This document shows positions 52,935 through 60,872 of a DNA stretch of 64,000 nucleotides, piece after piece. A program made the position numbers and the translations under genes. Each line of letters begins with the position of its first letter. Position 1 is the first letter of the stretch. The notes under the pieces were generated by a model. The model had not been told where the DNA came from, ran no database searches, and was given only the letters and a program-made list of their open reading frames with translations. This DNA is from DASUBN01 sp036000105 (lineage in GTDB: Bacteria; Pseudomonadota; Gammaproteobacteria; Natronospirales; REEB76): positions 62,001-126,000 of the forward strand of contig DASYGE010000002.1 of the NCBI GenBank assembly GCA_036000105.1, in the 5' to 3' direction.

Positions 52935-53237
52935 ATGGATCAGGTACTGGTTTTCAAGGCTTTGGCCAACAAGTCGCGGCTGGAGATCCTTCACTGGATG
53001 AAGGACCCGGACAAGCACTTCGGCGTGGCTCCCCATGGCAAGCCGCGGGGCAAGCTCGTATGCGTGGGGGAGATACAGGAGAAGCTCGGCCTGTCCCAGT
53101 CCACAGCCTCCCATTATCTGGCGCTGCTCATGAAGGCGGGTCTCGTGGTGCCGCGCCGCGACGGGCAGTGGACCTTCTATGAACGCAACGAAGAGGCATT
53201 GAAAGAACTCAGCAAGTTCCTGAAAGAAGAGATCTGA
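52935..53237 (+). CDS. ArsR-family regulator, probably leaderless
   Basis: This 100-residue winged-helix regulator has VFKALANKSRLEILHWMKDP, VGEIQEKLGLSQSTASHYLALLMKAGLV (in parts) and RRDGQWTFYERNEEAL. ATG 52935 is favoured because the -10 box overlaps the earlier ATG at 52926. A redox or electrophile signal is likely, since the next gene encodes an Old Yellow Enzyme. The Cys in KLVCVGE may be the sensor. A second ATATCG site precedes the next gene. Confidence 0.88.
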   Translation: MDQVLVFKALANKSRLEILHWMKDPDKHFGVAPHGKPRGKLVCVGEIQEKLGLSQSTASHYLALLMKAGLVVPRRDGQWTFYERNEEALKELSKFLKEEI

Positions 53238-53285
53238 GCGGCACGAGCTGCGGCGCCCGCTAGCGGGCTATTTTTTCGGAACTGT

Positions 53286-53305
53286 ATATCGACATTCTTA
53301 GATAT
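53286..53305. promoter_or_regulatory. Second ATATCG-type operator before the Old Yellow Enzyme gene
   Basis: ATATCGACATTCTTAGATAT is a weaker dyad with the same half-site and spacing as the one at 52905. It lies 28 bp before ATG 53334. Confidence 0.5.
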
Positions 53306-53333
53306 CTCGTAACACTGCAACATTAACATTGAG

Positions 53334-54449
53334 ATGGAGATTAAAGCCGTGAGCCAGCAAGCACTTTTGACCCCCGTGAGACTCGGGCCCTATGAACTCA
53401 AGAACCGTGTGGTCATGGCTCCCATGACCCGCGATCGTGCCGACAATCCGGAACTCGCGCCCACGGCAATGCATGCGGAGTATTACGCGCAGCGCGCCAG
53501 CGCGGGACTCATCGTCACCGAGGGCAGCCAGATCTCGCCCCAGGGCGCGGGTTATATCTATACCCCCGGCATCCATTCCGCGGCCCAGATCAAAGGCTGG
53601 GAGCAGGTGACCGACGCAGTGCACGCCCGCGGCGGCCGCATCTTCCTGCAGCTCTGGCATGTGGGCTATGTCTCGCATCCGGATTTCCACGACGGCGCCT
53701 TGCCGGTGTCGGCGTCTGCCATCAATCCCAAGACCAAGGTATACACCACCGCGGGCCTGCTCAAGGACACGGTGGCCTCCCGGGCACTTACCGCTGCAGA
53801 AGTGAAGCAGGTGGTGAAGGACTTCGCGCGCGGTGCGGAGAACGCCATGCAGGCGGGTTTCGATGGCGTGGAGATCCACGGCGCCAACGGTTATCTCATC
53901 GAGCAGTTCCTTAGGGACGGCAGCAACCTGCGCAGCGATGAATACGGCGGCAGCATCCCGAACCGCAGCCGTTTCCTGCTGGAAGTGGTCGAGGCGGTGA
54001 GCCGTGCCGTGGGTGCTGAGCGCACCGGCTTGCGTCTCTCACCGGCCGGCACTTATAACGTGCCGGCGGATAGCGACACCCGCGGGCTCTATGACTACGC
54101 CATCGGCAAGCTCTCGAACCTCGGTCTCGCGTACCTGCATCTCAGGGAGCCGGTCGGCGACATGTCGGCCATCCCCAATATGGTGACGAAGATGGCCAAG
54201 CATTACCGCCCTCTCTACAAGGGCACGCTCATCACCAACACCGCTTATGACCAGGAGAAGGGCAATGCCGCGATCCGCGACGGGTACGCGGATCTGGTGG
54301 CCTTCGGCGTGCCGTTCATCGCCAACCCGGACCTGGTGGAACGCTTCCGCGAGGGCGCGCCGCTGGCGAAAGCGGACCCAGCCACCTTCTATATCCCGGG
54401 TGAGAAGGGCTATACCGATTACCCGGAGCGCAAGGCGGCTGCCGCCTGA
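53334..54449 (+). CDS. Old Yellow Enzyme family NADH:flavin oxidoreductase
   Basis: This 371-residue FMN enzyme of the NemA/OYE group has LKNRVVMAPMTRDRAD, FLQLWHVGYVSHP (active-site Trp/His), GFDGVEIHGANGYLIEQFL, RSDEYGGSIPNRSRFLLEVV and a C-terminal flavin loop (YADLVAFGVPFIANPDLV). It reduces activated C=C bonds or nitro compounds. It lies 96 bp after the ArsR gene and starts a detoxification run with the next four genes. Confidence 0.94.
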   Translation: MEIKAVSQQALLTPVRLGPYELKNRVVMAPMTRDRADNPELAPTAMHAEYYAQRASAGLIVTEGSQISPQGAGYIYTPGIHSAAQIKGWEQVTDAVHARGGRIFLQLWHVGYVSHPDFHDGALPVSASAINPKTKVYTTAGLLKDTVASRALTAAEVKQVVKDFARGAENAMQAGFDGVEIHGANGYLIEQFLRDGSNLRSDEYGGSIPNRSRFLLEVVEAVSRAVGAERTGLRLSPAGTYNVPADSDTRGLYDYAIGKLSNLGLAYLHLREPVGDMSAIPNMVTKMAKHYRPLYKGTLITNTAYDQEKGNAAIRDGYADLVAFGVPFIANPDLVERFREGAPLAKADPATFYIPGEKGYTDYPERKAAAA

Positions 54450-54466
54450 GGCTTGAGGAGCAACCC

Positions 54467-55102
54467 ATGCAGATCGCATTGTTCGGCGCCGGCGGCATGA
54501 TCGGCAGCCGCATAGCCAAGGAGGCTCTGGATCGCGGCCACTCAGTCACGGCGGTGAGCCGGGACCCCGCGAAGCTCACGCTCGCTCACCCTGAGTTCCA
54601 CAAGGCACGCGGCGACGTGCTGGATCCAGCGAGCATCACCGCCGTGGTACTGGACCATGACGCGGTCATCAGCGCCTTCGGCCCCGGTCACCATGGCGAT
54701 GCGCAGGATGTGGTGCGGGCCGCCAGGGCGCTGGTGGCGGGCGTGAAGCCCGCCGGCGTCAAGCGCCTGCTGGTGATCGGTGGGGCCGGCGGTCTCGAGG
54801 TGCGTCCCGGTCTGCAGCTGGTGGATACGCCGGAGTTCCCGGCCGCGTGGAAGCCGGTGGCGATCGCCCACCGGGACGCGCTGGCGGTATATCGCGGCGC
54901 CGATCTCGACTGGACCTATCTCGCGCCGGCGGCCCTGATCCAGCCGGGCATGCGCACCGGCAGATACCGGGTCGCCGGCGACCAGCTGCTGACGGATGCT
55001 GAGGGTCAAAGTCGCATCTCCGCCGAAGATTTCGCGGTGGCGATGCTGGATGAACTGGAGCATCCCCATCATCTGCGGGCGCGCTTCACCGCGGCCTACT
55101 GA
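54467..55102 (+). CDS. NAD(P)-binding Rossmann protein (YwnB/NmrA-like)
   Basis: This 211-residue protein has the dinucleotide motif ALFGAGGMIGSRIAKEALDRGH, VSRDPAKL and ARGDVLDPASI. The later segment LDWTYLAPAALIQPG is typical of atypical short-chain dehydrogenases of the NAD(P)H-binding group. No full catalytic YxxxK is seen. GAGGAGC precedes ATG 54467, 17 bp after the OYE stop. Confidence 0.88.
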   Translation: MQIALFGAGGMIGSRIAKEALDRGHSVTAVSRDPAKLTLAHPEFHKARGDVLDPASITAVVLDHDAVISAFGPGHHGDAQDVVRAARALVAGVKPAGVKRLLVIGGAGGLEVRPGLQLVDTPEFPAAWKPVAIAHRDALAVYRGADLDWTYLAPAALIQPGMRTGRYRVAGDQLLTDAEGQSRISAEDFAVAMLDELEHPHHLRARFTAAY

Positions 55103-55136
55103 TCACCCGATGATTTCAACCCAAGGAGACTAGTCC

Positions 55137-55745
55137 ATGAAACTGTATTTCTCACCCGGCGCCTGTTCGCTCGCCTCACACATCGTGCTACGCGAAGCGG
55201 GCCTGCCTTTCGAGCTGGTGCGCGTGGATACCGGCATGCACAAACTCAAGGATGGCACCGACTATTACTCCATCAACCCCAAGGGTTATGTGCCGGCCAT
55301 CCAGCTGGATGACGGCCAGCTGTTGACCGAAGGCGCTGCGCTCCTGCAGTACCTGGGTGATCTCGCCCCTGCCTCGGGGCTCGTGCCCAAAGCCGGCACC
55401 ATGGAGCGTTTCCGCGAGAACGAGTGGCTGACCTTCGTCAGCAGCGAGATCCACAAGGGCTACAGCCCCTTGTTCAACAAGGATCTGAAAGACGATGCCA
55501 AGGCGGTGCTGCGGGCCAAGCTGGAGAAGCGTCTTGGAGAACTGGACAAGCATTTCGCCAGCCACAAGTACCTCATGGGCGATACGTTCACGGCGGCGGA
55601 TGCCTATCTCTATACGGTGATCAGCTGGTCGCCTCATACGGGTATCGACAATGCCAAGTGGAAGCACCTCTCCGAGTACCGCCAGCGCGTGGCGGACCGT
55701 CCCAAGGTGCGCGAGGCCTTGCAGAACGAGAAGGCCGCGGCCTGA
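55137..55745 (+). CDS. gstA: Glutathione S-transferase (beta class, GstA-like)
   Basis: This 202-residue GST has the beta-class N-terminus MKLYFSPGACSLASHIVLRE with the catalytic Cys10 region, SINPKGYVPAIQLDDGQLLTEGAALLQYL (in parts) and a helical C-terminal domain with FTAADAYLYTVISWS. It conjugates glutathione to electrophiles. AAGGAG lies upstream. It is part of the ArsR/OYE detoxification cluster. Confidence 0.93.
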   Translation: MKLYFSPGACSLASHIVLREAGLPFELVRVDTGMHKLKDGTDYYSINPKGYVPAIQLDDGQLLTEGAALLQYLGDLAPASGLVPKAGTMERFRENEWLTFVSSEIHKGYSPLFNKDLKDDAKAVLRAKLEKRLGELDKHFASHKYLMGDTFTAADAYLYTVISWSPHTGIDNAKWKHLSEYRQRVADRPKVREALQNEKAAA

Positions 55746-55754
55746 TCTGATGCG

Positions 55755-55782
55755 GCCGCCGGTCCCCTCCGGGGCCGGCGGC
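55755..55782 (+). terminator. Hairpin between the GST and DoxX genes
   Basis: GCCGCCGGTCCCC and GGGGCCGGCGGC pair with a small bulge. No T-run follows, so it may be a weak terminator or an RNA-stabilising hairpin. Confidence 0.4.
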
Positions 55783-55816
55783 TATACTCAAGTCTGTAAT
55801 CCAAGGGAGCACTAAA

Positions 55817-56203
55817 ATGAAGAATTCCGTCCTCTTGCTCGGCCGCATCCTGATGGTGGCCATCTTCCTCTCGGCGGGCTATGCCAAGCTCACTCACTAC
55901 GACTACATGCAGGGTTACATGGTCTCGCTCGGCATACCCGGCTGGTCCATGCCCTTCATCATCCTGTGGGAGCTGGGCGGCGGTCTCGCCATCCTGCTGG
56001 GTTTCCTCACCCGGCCGGTGGCCCTGCTGATGGCGGCCTTCTGCGTGATCTCCGGATTGCTCGCCCATCTGCACCCGGCGGACCAGGAACAGATGATCAA
56101 CTTCATGAAGAACATCTCCATGACGGGCGGCTTCCTCTATATGGCCATGACCGGCGCCGGGGCCTACAGCCTGGATGCGAAGCTCAAGCTGAAGTGGGCT
56201 TGA
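55817..56203 (+). CDS. DoxX-family membrane protein
   Basis: This 128-residue protein has four membrane helices: VLLLGRILMVAIFLSAGYAK, WSMPFIILWELGGGLAILLGF, RPVALLMAAFCVISGLLAHL and a fourth near MTGGFLYMAMTGAGAYSLD. DoxX proteins are linked to quinone or thiosulfate chemistry and oxidative stress, but this group is poorly defined. AAGGGAGC precedes ATG 55817. A paralogue follows. Confidence 0.9.
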   Translation: MKNSVLLLGRILMVAIFLSAGYAKLTHYDYMQGYMVSLGIPGWSMPFIILWELGGGLAILLGFLTRPVALLMAAFCVISGLLAHLHPADQEQMINFMKNISMTGGFLYMAMTGAGAYSLDAKLKLKWA

Positions 56204-56318
56204 GCTGCCCTCGGGGCGCGGCCCGTGGGCTAGAGCGTGAAGCCCCCGGTTTGCAGTAAGCTATGGGCCGGTCGCCGACGGGGTCGGCCCATACTCACTA
56301 AAAATCGGGAGATGGATC

Positions 56319-56720
56319 ATGCAGAATGCGATGATGCAGAATCTACTCATGCTCGTCGGCCGCGTCATGCTGGCGGCCATGATGTTCTGGTCCGGATACG
56401 GGCGGCTCATGAGCTACGCCAGCATCCATAATTATGTCGCCGATTGGGGTGTACCCCATGCCTTCAAGCCGCTATTGGTCATCTGGGAGGTCGGCGGCGG
56501 ACTCCTGCTGGTGACGGGTGCCTACACCCGTGCGGCGGCACTGGCCCTGGCCCTGTTCTGCATCCTCTCGGGCTTCTTCGTGCATCTGCACGACGACGAT
56601 GTGCTCCAGCTCATCGACTTCATGAAGAACATGGCCCTGACTGGCGGCTTCCTGTATGTGGCGGCCACCGGCGCCGGCGACTGGAGCCTGGGCAAGAAGT
56701 ACGGCCTCAAGTGGAGTTGA
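56319..56720 (+). CDS. DoxX-family membrane protein, paralogue
   Basis: This 133-residue protein has the same layout as its neighbour: LMLVGRVMLAAMMFWSGYGR, LLVIWEVGGGLLLVTGAYTR, ALALFCILSGFFVHLHDD and NMALTGGFLYVAATGAGDWS. The ending KKYGLKWS matches KLKLKWA next door, showing a tandem duplication. GGGAG precedes the start. A terminator follows. Confidence 0.9.
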   Translation: MQNAMMQNLLMLVGRVMLAAMMFWSGYGRLMSYASIHNYVADWGVPHAFKPLLVIWEVGGGLLLVTGAYTRAAALALALFCILSGFFVHLHDDDVLQLIDFMKNMALTGGFLYVAATGAGDWSLGKKYGLKWS

Positions 56721-56743
56721 GACTCTGCGGTCTGTGATGCGGT

Positions 56744-56772
56744 ACGGGGCCCTTCAGGGCCCCGTCCTCTTT
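56744..56772 (+). terminator. Terminator between convergent doxX and ppk2 genes
   Basis: ACGGGGCCC (56744-56752) and GGGCCCCGT (56757-56765) pair around TTCA, then CCTCTTT follows. Confidence 0.75.
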
Positions 56773-56777
56773 GGCGG

Positions 56778-57608
56778 TCAGCCTTTCTTCGCCGCGTGAT
56801 ACTCAGCGCGTATCTTCCGCATGTCCAGCGTGGGTCTCGGGTAGCTCATCTTGAGCGCCTCCAGTTGTTCCACCACGATCCGGGCCACCGCCAGGTCGCG
56901 GAACCACTTGTGGTCTGCGGGGATCACGAACCAGGGCGCGTGCTCCGTGCTACAGCGTGACAGGGCTTCCTCGTAGGCTTGCATATAGGCGCTCCAGGAG
57001 TCCCGTTCCTCGTAGTCCGCCTCGCTGATCTTCCAGTTCTTGGATGGGTCGTCTAAGCGCTGCTTGAAGCGTCTCAGCTGTTCTTTCTTGGAGATGTGCA
57101 GGAAGAACTTGAGTACATGCGTGTCGTTCCGGGCCAGGCCCTGCTCGAAGGCGTTGATGCTGTCGTAGCGCTTCGACCAGATCTCTTTCGGCACGAGATC
57201 GTGCACGCGGACGATGAGCACGTCCTCGTAGTGGGAGCGGTTGAATATCACGATCTCACCCTTCGCGGGTGCGGCCTTGTGAGCGCGCCACAGGAAGTCG
57301 TGGGCCAGTTCCTCGGCCGAGGGTTCCTTGAACGCCTGCACCCGGCAACCCTGGGGGTTCATGGCGCCGAGCACGTGGTTGATGGTGCCGTCCTTGCCGG
57401 CGGTGTCCATGGCTTGCAGGCAGATGAGCAGCGAGTGGCGGTGCTCCGCGTACAAGAGATCCTGGAGCTCGCGCAGCCTTGCCTGATGATGGGCGATCTC
57501 TGCTTCCGCGGCCTTGCGGTGCTTATGTCCACCCGTAGACCCCGGATCCACGTCTTTGAGCTTGAGGCGGCTGCCAGGCAGGACACGGAATTTCTTCTGA
57601 TAATCCAT
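56778..57608 (-). CDS. ppk2: Polyphosphate kinase 2 family protein
   Basis: This 276-residue PPK2 protein has Walker A-like AMDTAGKDGTINHV, the motif NPQGCRVQAFKEPS, the lid FNRSHYEDVLIVRVH and KFFLHISKKEQLRRF. PPK2 enzymes move phosphate between polyphosphate and nucleotides; the subclass (AMP, ADP or both) cannot be set by eye. ATG 57608 has AAGAGG upstream. Confidence 0.93.
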   Translation of the reverse strand: MDYQKKFRVLPGSRLKLKDVDPGSTGGHKHRKAAEAEIAHHQARLRELQDLLYAEHRHSLLICLQAMDTAGKDGTINHVLGAMNPQGCRVQAFKEPSAEELAHDFLWRAHKAAPAKGEIVIFNRSHYEDVLIVRVHDLVPKEIWSKRYDSINAFEQGLARNDTHVLKFFLHISKKEQLRRFKQRLDDPSKNWKISEADYEERDSWSAYMQAYEEALSRCSTEHAPWFVIPADHKWFRDLAVARIVVEQLEALKMSYPRPTLDMRKIRAEYHAAKKG

Positions 57609-57753
57609 CGCTGACCTCTTCGGTACGGCCCAGACGACGGGCCGCGGCACATGCCGGCTAACTTACGCCCTTTGGAAGGACGCTTGAAAGTAATAATCGG
57701 GCCTATATTAAGGTCTATAACCCGCAGTCCCACGCTGCATCCAGGAGTCCCCC

Positions 57754-58389
57754 ATGTTCGGTCTGGCCAGGAAGACGACGATGGTCCCCGCCACGGAGGC
57801 TCTGCAGGGCCGGCCTACAGTCATGCCGGTGCCGGAGAAGCACTTTGTAAACGGACATCCGCTCAAAGCGCCTTTCCCTGCGGGCCTGGAGCAGGCGGTG
57901 TTTGGCCTCGGTTGCTTCTGGGGCGCCGAGCGCAAGTTCTGGCAGACCCCCGGGGTCTATACCACCGCCGTGGGTTATGCCGGCGGCTATACCCCCAATC
58001 CCAGCTATGAAGAAGTGTGCACCGGCCGTACCGGGCACACGGAAGTGGTGCTCGTGGTCTATGACCCGAAGCAGCTGAGTTATGAAAAATTGCTGAAGGT
58101 GTTCTGGGAGGCCCATGATCCGACCCAGGGCATGCGCCAGGGCAACGATGTGGGCACGCAGTATCGCTCGAGCATCTATGCCTACGGCGATGCGCAGCTC
58201 GCGGCGGCCAAGAAGTCGTCGGATGAATACCAGAAGGCTTTGCAGAAGGCCGGCTTCGCGCCCATCACCACCGAGGTGCGGGCCGCGCCGGAGTTCTTCT
58301 ACGCCGAGGATTATCACCAGCAGTACCTGGCCAAGAACCCCAACGGCTACTGTGGTATCGGCGGGACGGGAGTGAGCTGCGCGTTGTAG
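57754..58389 (+). CDS. msrA: Peptide methionine sulfoxide reductase MsrA
   Basis: This 211-residue MsrA has the active-site GLGCFWGAERKFW, TAVGYAGGYTPNPSYEEVCTG (in parts), HTEVVLVVYDP, GNDVGTQYRSSIYAY and a Cys-containing C-terminus GYCGIGGTGVSCAL with resolving cysteines. It repairs oxidised methionine. The N-terminal extension of about 45 residues is usual for EcMsrA-type proteins. Confidence 0.95.
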   Translation: MFGLARKTTMVPATEALQGRPTVMPVPEKHFVNGHPLKAPFPAGLEQAVFGLGCFWGAERKFWQTPGVYTTAVGYAGGYTPNPSYEEVCTGRTGHTEVVLVVYDPKQLSYEKLLKVFWEAHDPTQGMRQGNDVGTQYRSSIYAYGDAQLAAAKKSSDEYQKALQKAGFAPITTEVRAAPEFFYAEDYHQQYLAKNPNGYCGIGGTGVSCAL

Positions 58390-58417
58390 ACTCGTCTCCG
58401 GGGCCGATCCCCGGAGC

Positions 58418-59725
58418 ATGGGCATGGCTGAAGACGAAGCGCGGGATGTAAGGCTGCAGGATCCGGAAGCGGACCAGTTGATGGTGACCACGCCGCATGT
58501 GTGGCGCTATCTGCCGTGGCTGCTCTATTACCCTCTGCGCGGTTATGCCATGCCCATCGTGGTGGTCATGGGCGTGCTCATCTGGATCTGCGGCTACGCC
58601 GGCATCTTCGGCTTCGCCGCCTCCAGCATCGTGTTCGGCTGGATGGGCTACTACTCCATGGGCGTGGTGTCGCGTACCGCCCAGGGTTTCGCGATCCCGC
58701 CGCCCTTGGGCACCGAGGTGCTGTTCGAGGGGGAGAAGCTCAGGCTCGCCATGTTGGTGATGTACATCGTCAGCGTGTTGCTGATGACCGTGGCCGCCAC
58801 TCGTCCCGGCCATCCTGGCTGGGGCGTGCTGGTGTTCATCGTCGGGGTGTATCTGCTGCCCGCTTTCCTGGCTTCCCTGGCTCTCCAGCCTGATCTGCTC
58901 TCCGCCCTCAACCCGCTGGTCTCCTTGGGGTTCGTGTGGCACACGGGCTTCGCCTATCTGCTGGCCTGTCTCGCCCTCGCGGGCGCCGGTTTCCTCGGGG
59001 TGCTGTTGTCGGGCCATCTGGCGGGCATCTTCACCAGCATGCTCTTGGTGTACGGGCTCCTCTTCATCTGCCATCTCATCGGCTACGTGGCCTATCACCG
59101 CCAGGACCAGCTCAATCTTGCGGTCTCGGTGCAGCGGCCCACGGCGGAATCCATCGCCGCGGAGCAGCAGGCGGTGCGCATGCGGGCGCTGCTCGCGGAA
59201 CTGGACAAGCAGCTGGCGGCGAAGAATCCCCAGGCGGCGCGGGATGCGATGCTGAAAGAGACCGGCATGGATCTCGCCAACCCCCGGGGTTTCCACGAAG
59301 ATCTGTTCGAGGCCCTGCGCATGCGCCACCAGGATGCGCTCTCCCTGGTGCAGGGTATACGGCTGATTCAATTGCTGATACACCAGAAGCGCGTACCCCG
59401 GGCTCTGGACATCTGCGAGCAGTGTCTCGATATCTCGGCCCAGTTCATGCCGCACCCACCGGCGCTCACCGTGCCGCTGGCGGAGGAGGCCCTGCGCGAC
59501 AAGCGCATGGCCTTGTTCGCCCGGCTCGATACTCTGGTGGAACAGCGACTGCCGGGCACCGACGAAGCGGCCTCATTGCAGTTCCTGAAAGCCCGGGGGC
59601 TGGTGGAGCAGCATCAGGACGCAGCGGCGCTCGCGCTGGTCACGCCCTTGCTTAGCCGTGAGAACCATCCCTGGCGCGCCCGCATCGTGGCGCTGCACGG
59701 CGCGCTCAGTGGCTTGCAGCGCTGA
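58418..59725 (+). CDS. Membrane protein with C-terminal helical domain
   Basis: This 435-residue protein has about six membrane helices in the first 225 residues (PIVVVMGVLIWICGYAGIFG, LAMLVMYIVSVLLMTVAA, WGVLVFIVGVYLLPAFLA, IFTSMLLVYGLLFICHLIGY). A soluble helical region follows with TPR-like pairs (VPRALDICEQCLDIS, DAAALALVTPLLSRE). I do not recognise the family. ATG 58418 or 58424 could start it. Confidence 0.72.
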   Translation: MGMAEDEARDVRLQDPEADQLMVTTPHVWRYLPWLLYYPLRGYAMPIVVVMGVLIWICGYAGIFGFAASSIVFGWMGYYSMGVVSRTAQGFAIPPPLGTEVLFEGEKLRLAMLVMYIVSVLLMTVAATRPGHPGWGVLVFIVGVYLLPAFLASLALQPDLLSALNPLVSLGFVWHTGFAYLLACLALAGAGFLGVLLSGHLAGIFTSMLLVYGLLFICHLIGYVAYHRQDQLNLAVSVQRPTAESIAAEQQAVRMRALLAELDKQLAAKNPQAARDAMLKETGMDLANPRGFHEDLFEALRMRHQDALSLVQGIRLIQLLIHQKRVPRALDICEQCLDISAQFMPHPPALTVPLAEEALRDKRMALFARLDTLVEQRLPGTDEAASLQFLKARGLVEQHQDAAALALVTPLLSRENHPWRARIVALHGALSGLQR

Positions 59726-59914
59726 AATTGAGATTCGCTATATGTCTTGATTCACGTGACCCATGGATACAGAGATAAGGCACACGGATGCAGTAGATGA
59801 ACACATGAATGCGGAAAGTGCCGGCTCTCGCATGGGTATCTGTAAGGATTGTTATTGACGAACTGCTGATGGCAGGGAAAGATACGGGCCTACACAAGGG
59901 GATGAGAATTTTCC

Positions 59915-60745
59915 ATGCGAAAGGTATTCCATCTGGGGATTGGCGCCCTGGCGGTCGTGTGCGTGTTGGCGAAAGCTGCCGGCACCGCGCCGGCCGCGGG
60001 CCAGGACAAGATGGAAACCCTGGTACATGAGTACAGTTTCATCTCCTGTGATCTGCACAAACTGCAGACGACCCAGGCGGACCTGGTGCAGCAGAAGGCG
60101 GCCATAGATGCCACCGGCAACGATCTCGCCAAGCGGCAGGACGCACTCAGCCAGCAGGAGCAGGCGCATAAGAAGACCCCAGCGGGCCCGGTGCAGCAAA
60201 AGGCCGCGATAGACGCTCCCGGCGGCGATCTCCCCAAGCGGCAGGATGCACTCAGCCGGCAGGATCAGGCGCATGACCAGCAAGCGGCAGCACAGAAGCA
60301 GCACCTGGATCCCGACCAGAGCGAATGCACCGACGCGGATCACGCGACCGGGAAGAGTACCCCCCGGCACGTCAAGGCGATAAAGAAGCTCAGCAAGCTG
60401 ACCATGGTAACGGGTGGAGGCCAACTGCCATTGGAGTCAAAGCAGACCGATCTCGATATGGCCTATGCCCAGTACGACCAGAAGGCCAAGGATTGGAACC
60501 TGCAGGAGCAGGCGAGCATCACAGCACTGAACAGCGCGTATCGCGCGCTCAACGAGTGGGCCGACCAGGCGGATGGCTTGATCACCAGCCAAAGCTTCCG
60601 GGACGAAGTCCATGCCAATCATGCGGGGAAATACTGTCCGTATCACGAGCTGCCGGACGGGACGCTGAGCATGGAAGAATTGGAGAACTATGCGGATTCT
60701 GCCGACCGCTGTCTGAAGTTCATAGCGGTCCACGCTGGACAATGA
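59915..60745 (+). CDS. Secreted coiled-coil protein with internal duplication
   Basis: This 276-residue protein has a signal peptide (MRKVFHLGIGALAVVCVLAKAAG, in part). A tandem 30-residue repeat follows: VQQKAAIDATGNDLAKRQDA and VQQKAAIDAPGGDLPKRQDA, each with Gln/His-rich coil. A further helical part and Cys residues near the C-terminus (KYCPYH, DRCLKF) follow. The function is unknown. The 189 bp before it hold no gene. Confidence 0.7.
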   Translation: MRKVFHLGIGALAVVCVLAKAAGTAPAAGQDKMETLVHEYSFISCDLHKLQTTQADLVQQKAAIDATGNDLAKRQDALSQQEQAHKKTPAGPVQQKAAIDAPGGDLPKRQDALSRQDQAHDQQAAAQKQHLDPDQSECTDADHATGKSTPRHVKAIKKLSKLTMVTGGGQLPLESKQTDLDMAYAQYDQKAKDWNLQEQASITALNSAYRALNEWADQADGLITSQSFRDEVHANHAGKYCPYHELPDGTLSMEELENYADSADRCLKFIAVHAGQ

Positions 60746-60797
60746 GGCCGGGCCTGGGTAAATCACCACATAAGTTCCTGGCAGGACTCGTGAAAGG

Positions 60798-60820
60798 CTC
60801 CTGACAGCATTTGTCAGGAG
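60798..60820 (+). terminator. Hairpin after the coiled-coil protein gene
   Basis: CTCCTGACA and TGTCAGGAG pair around five bases. No T-run follows, so termination is uncertain. Confidence 0.4.
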
Positions 60821-60872
60821 GGGAGCTGGCGCATCAGGCATCCAAGTCCCCTGGCGCAGTATCATTGAGGGC

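Noticed and set aside
58265..59455. Minus-strand frame opposite the membrane protein gene
   Set aside because: It is a shadow of a high-GC gene with a His/Gln/Arg-rich product.
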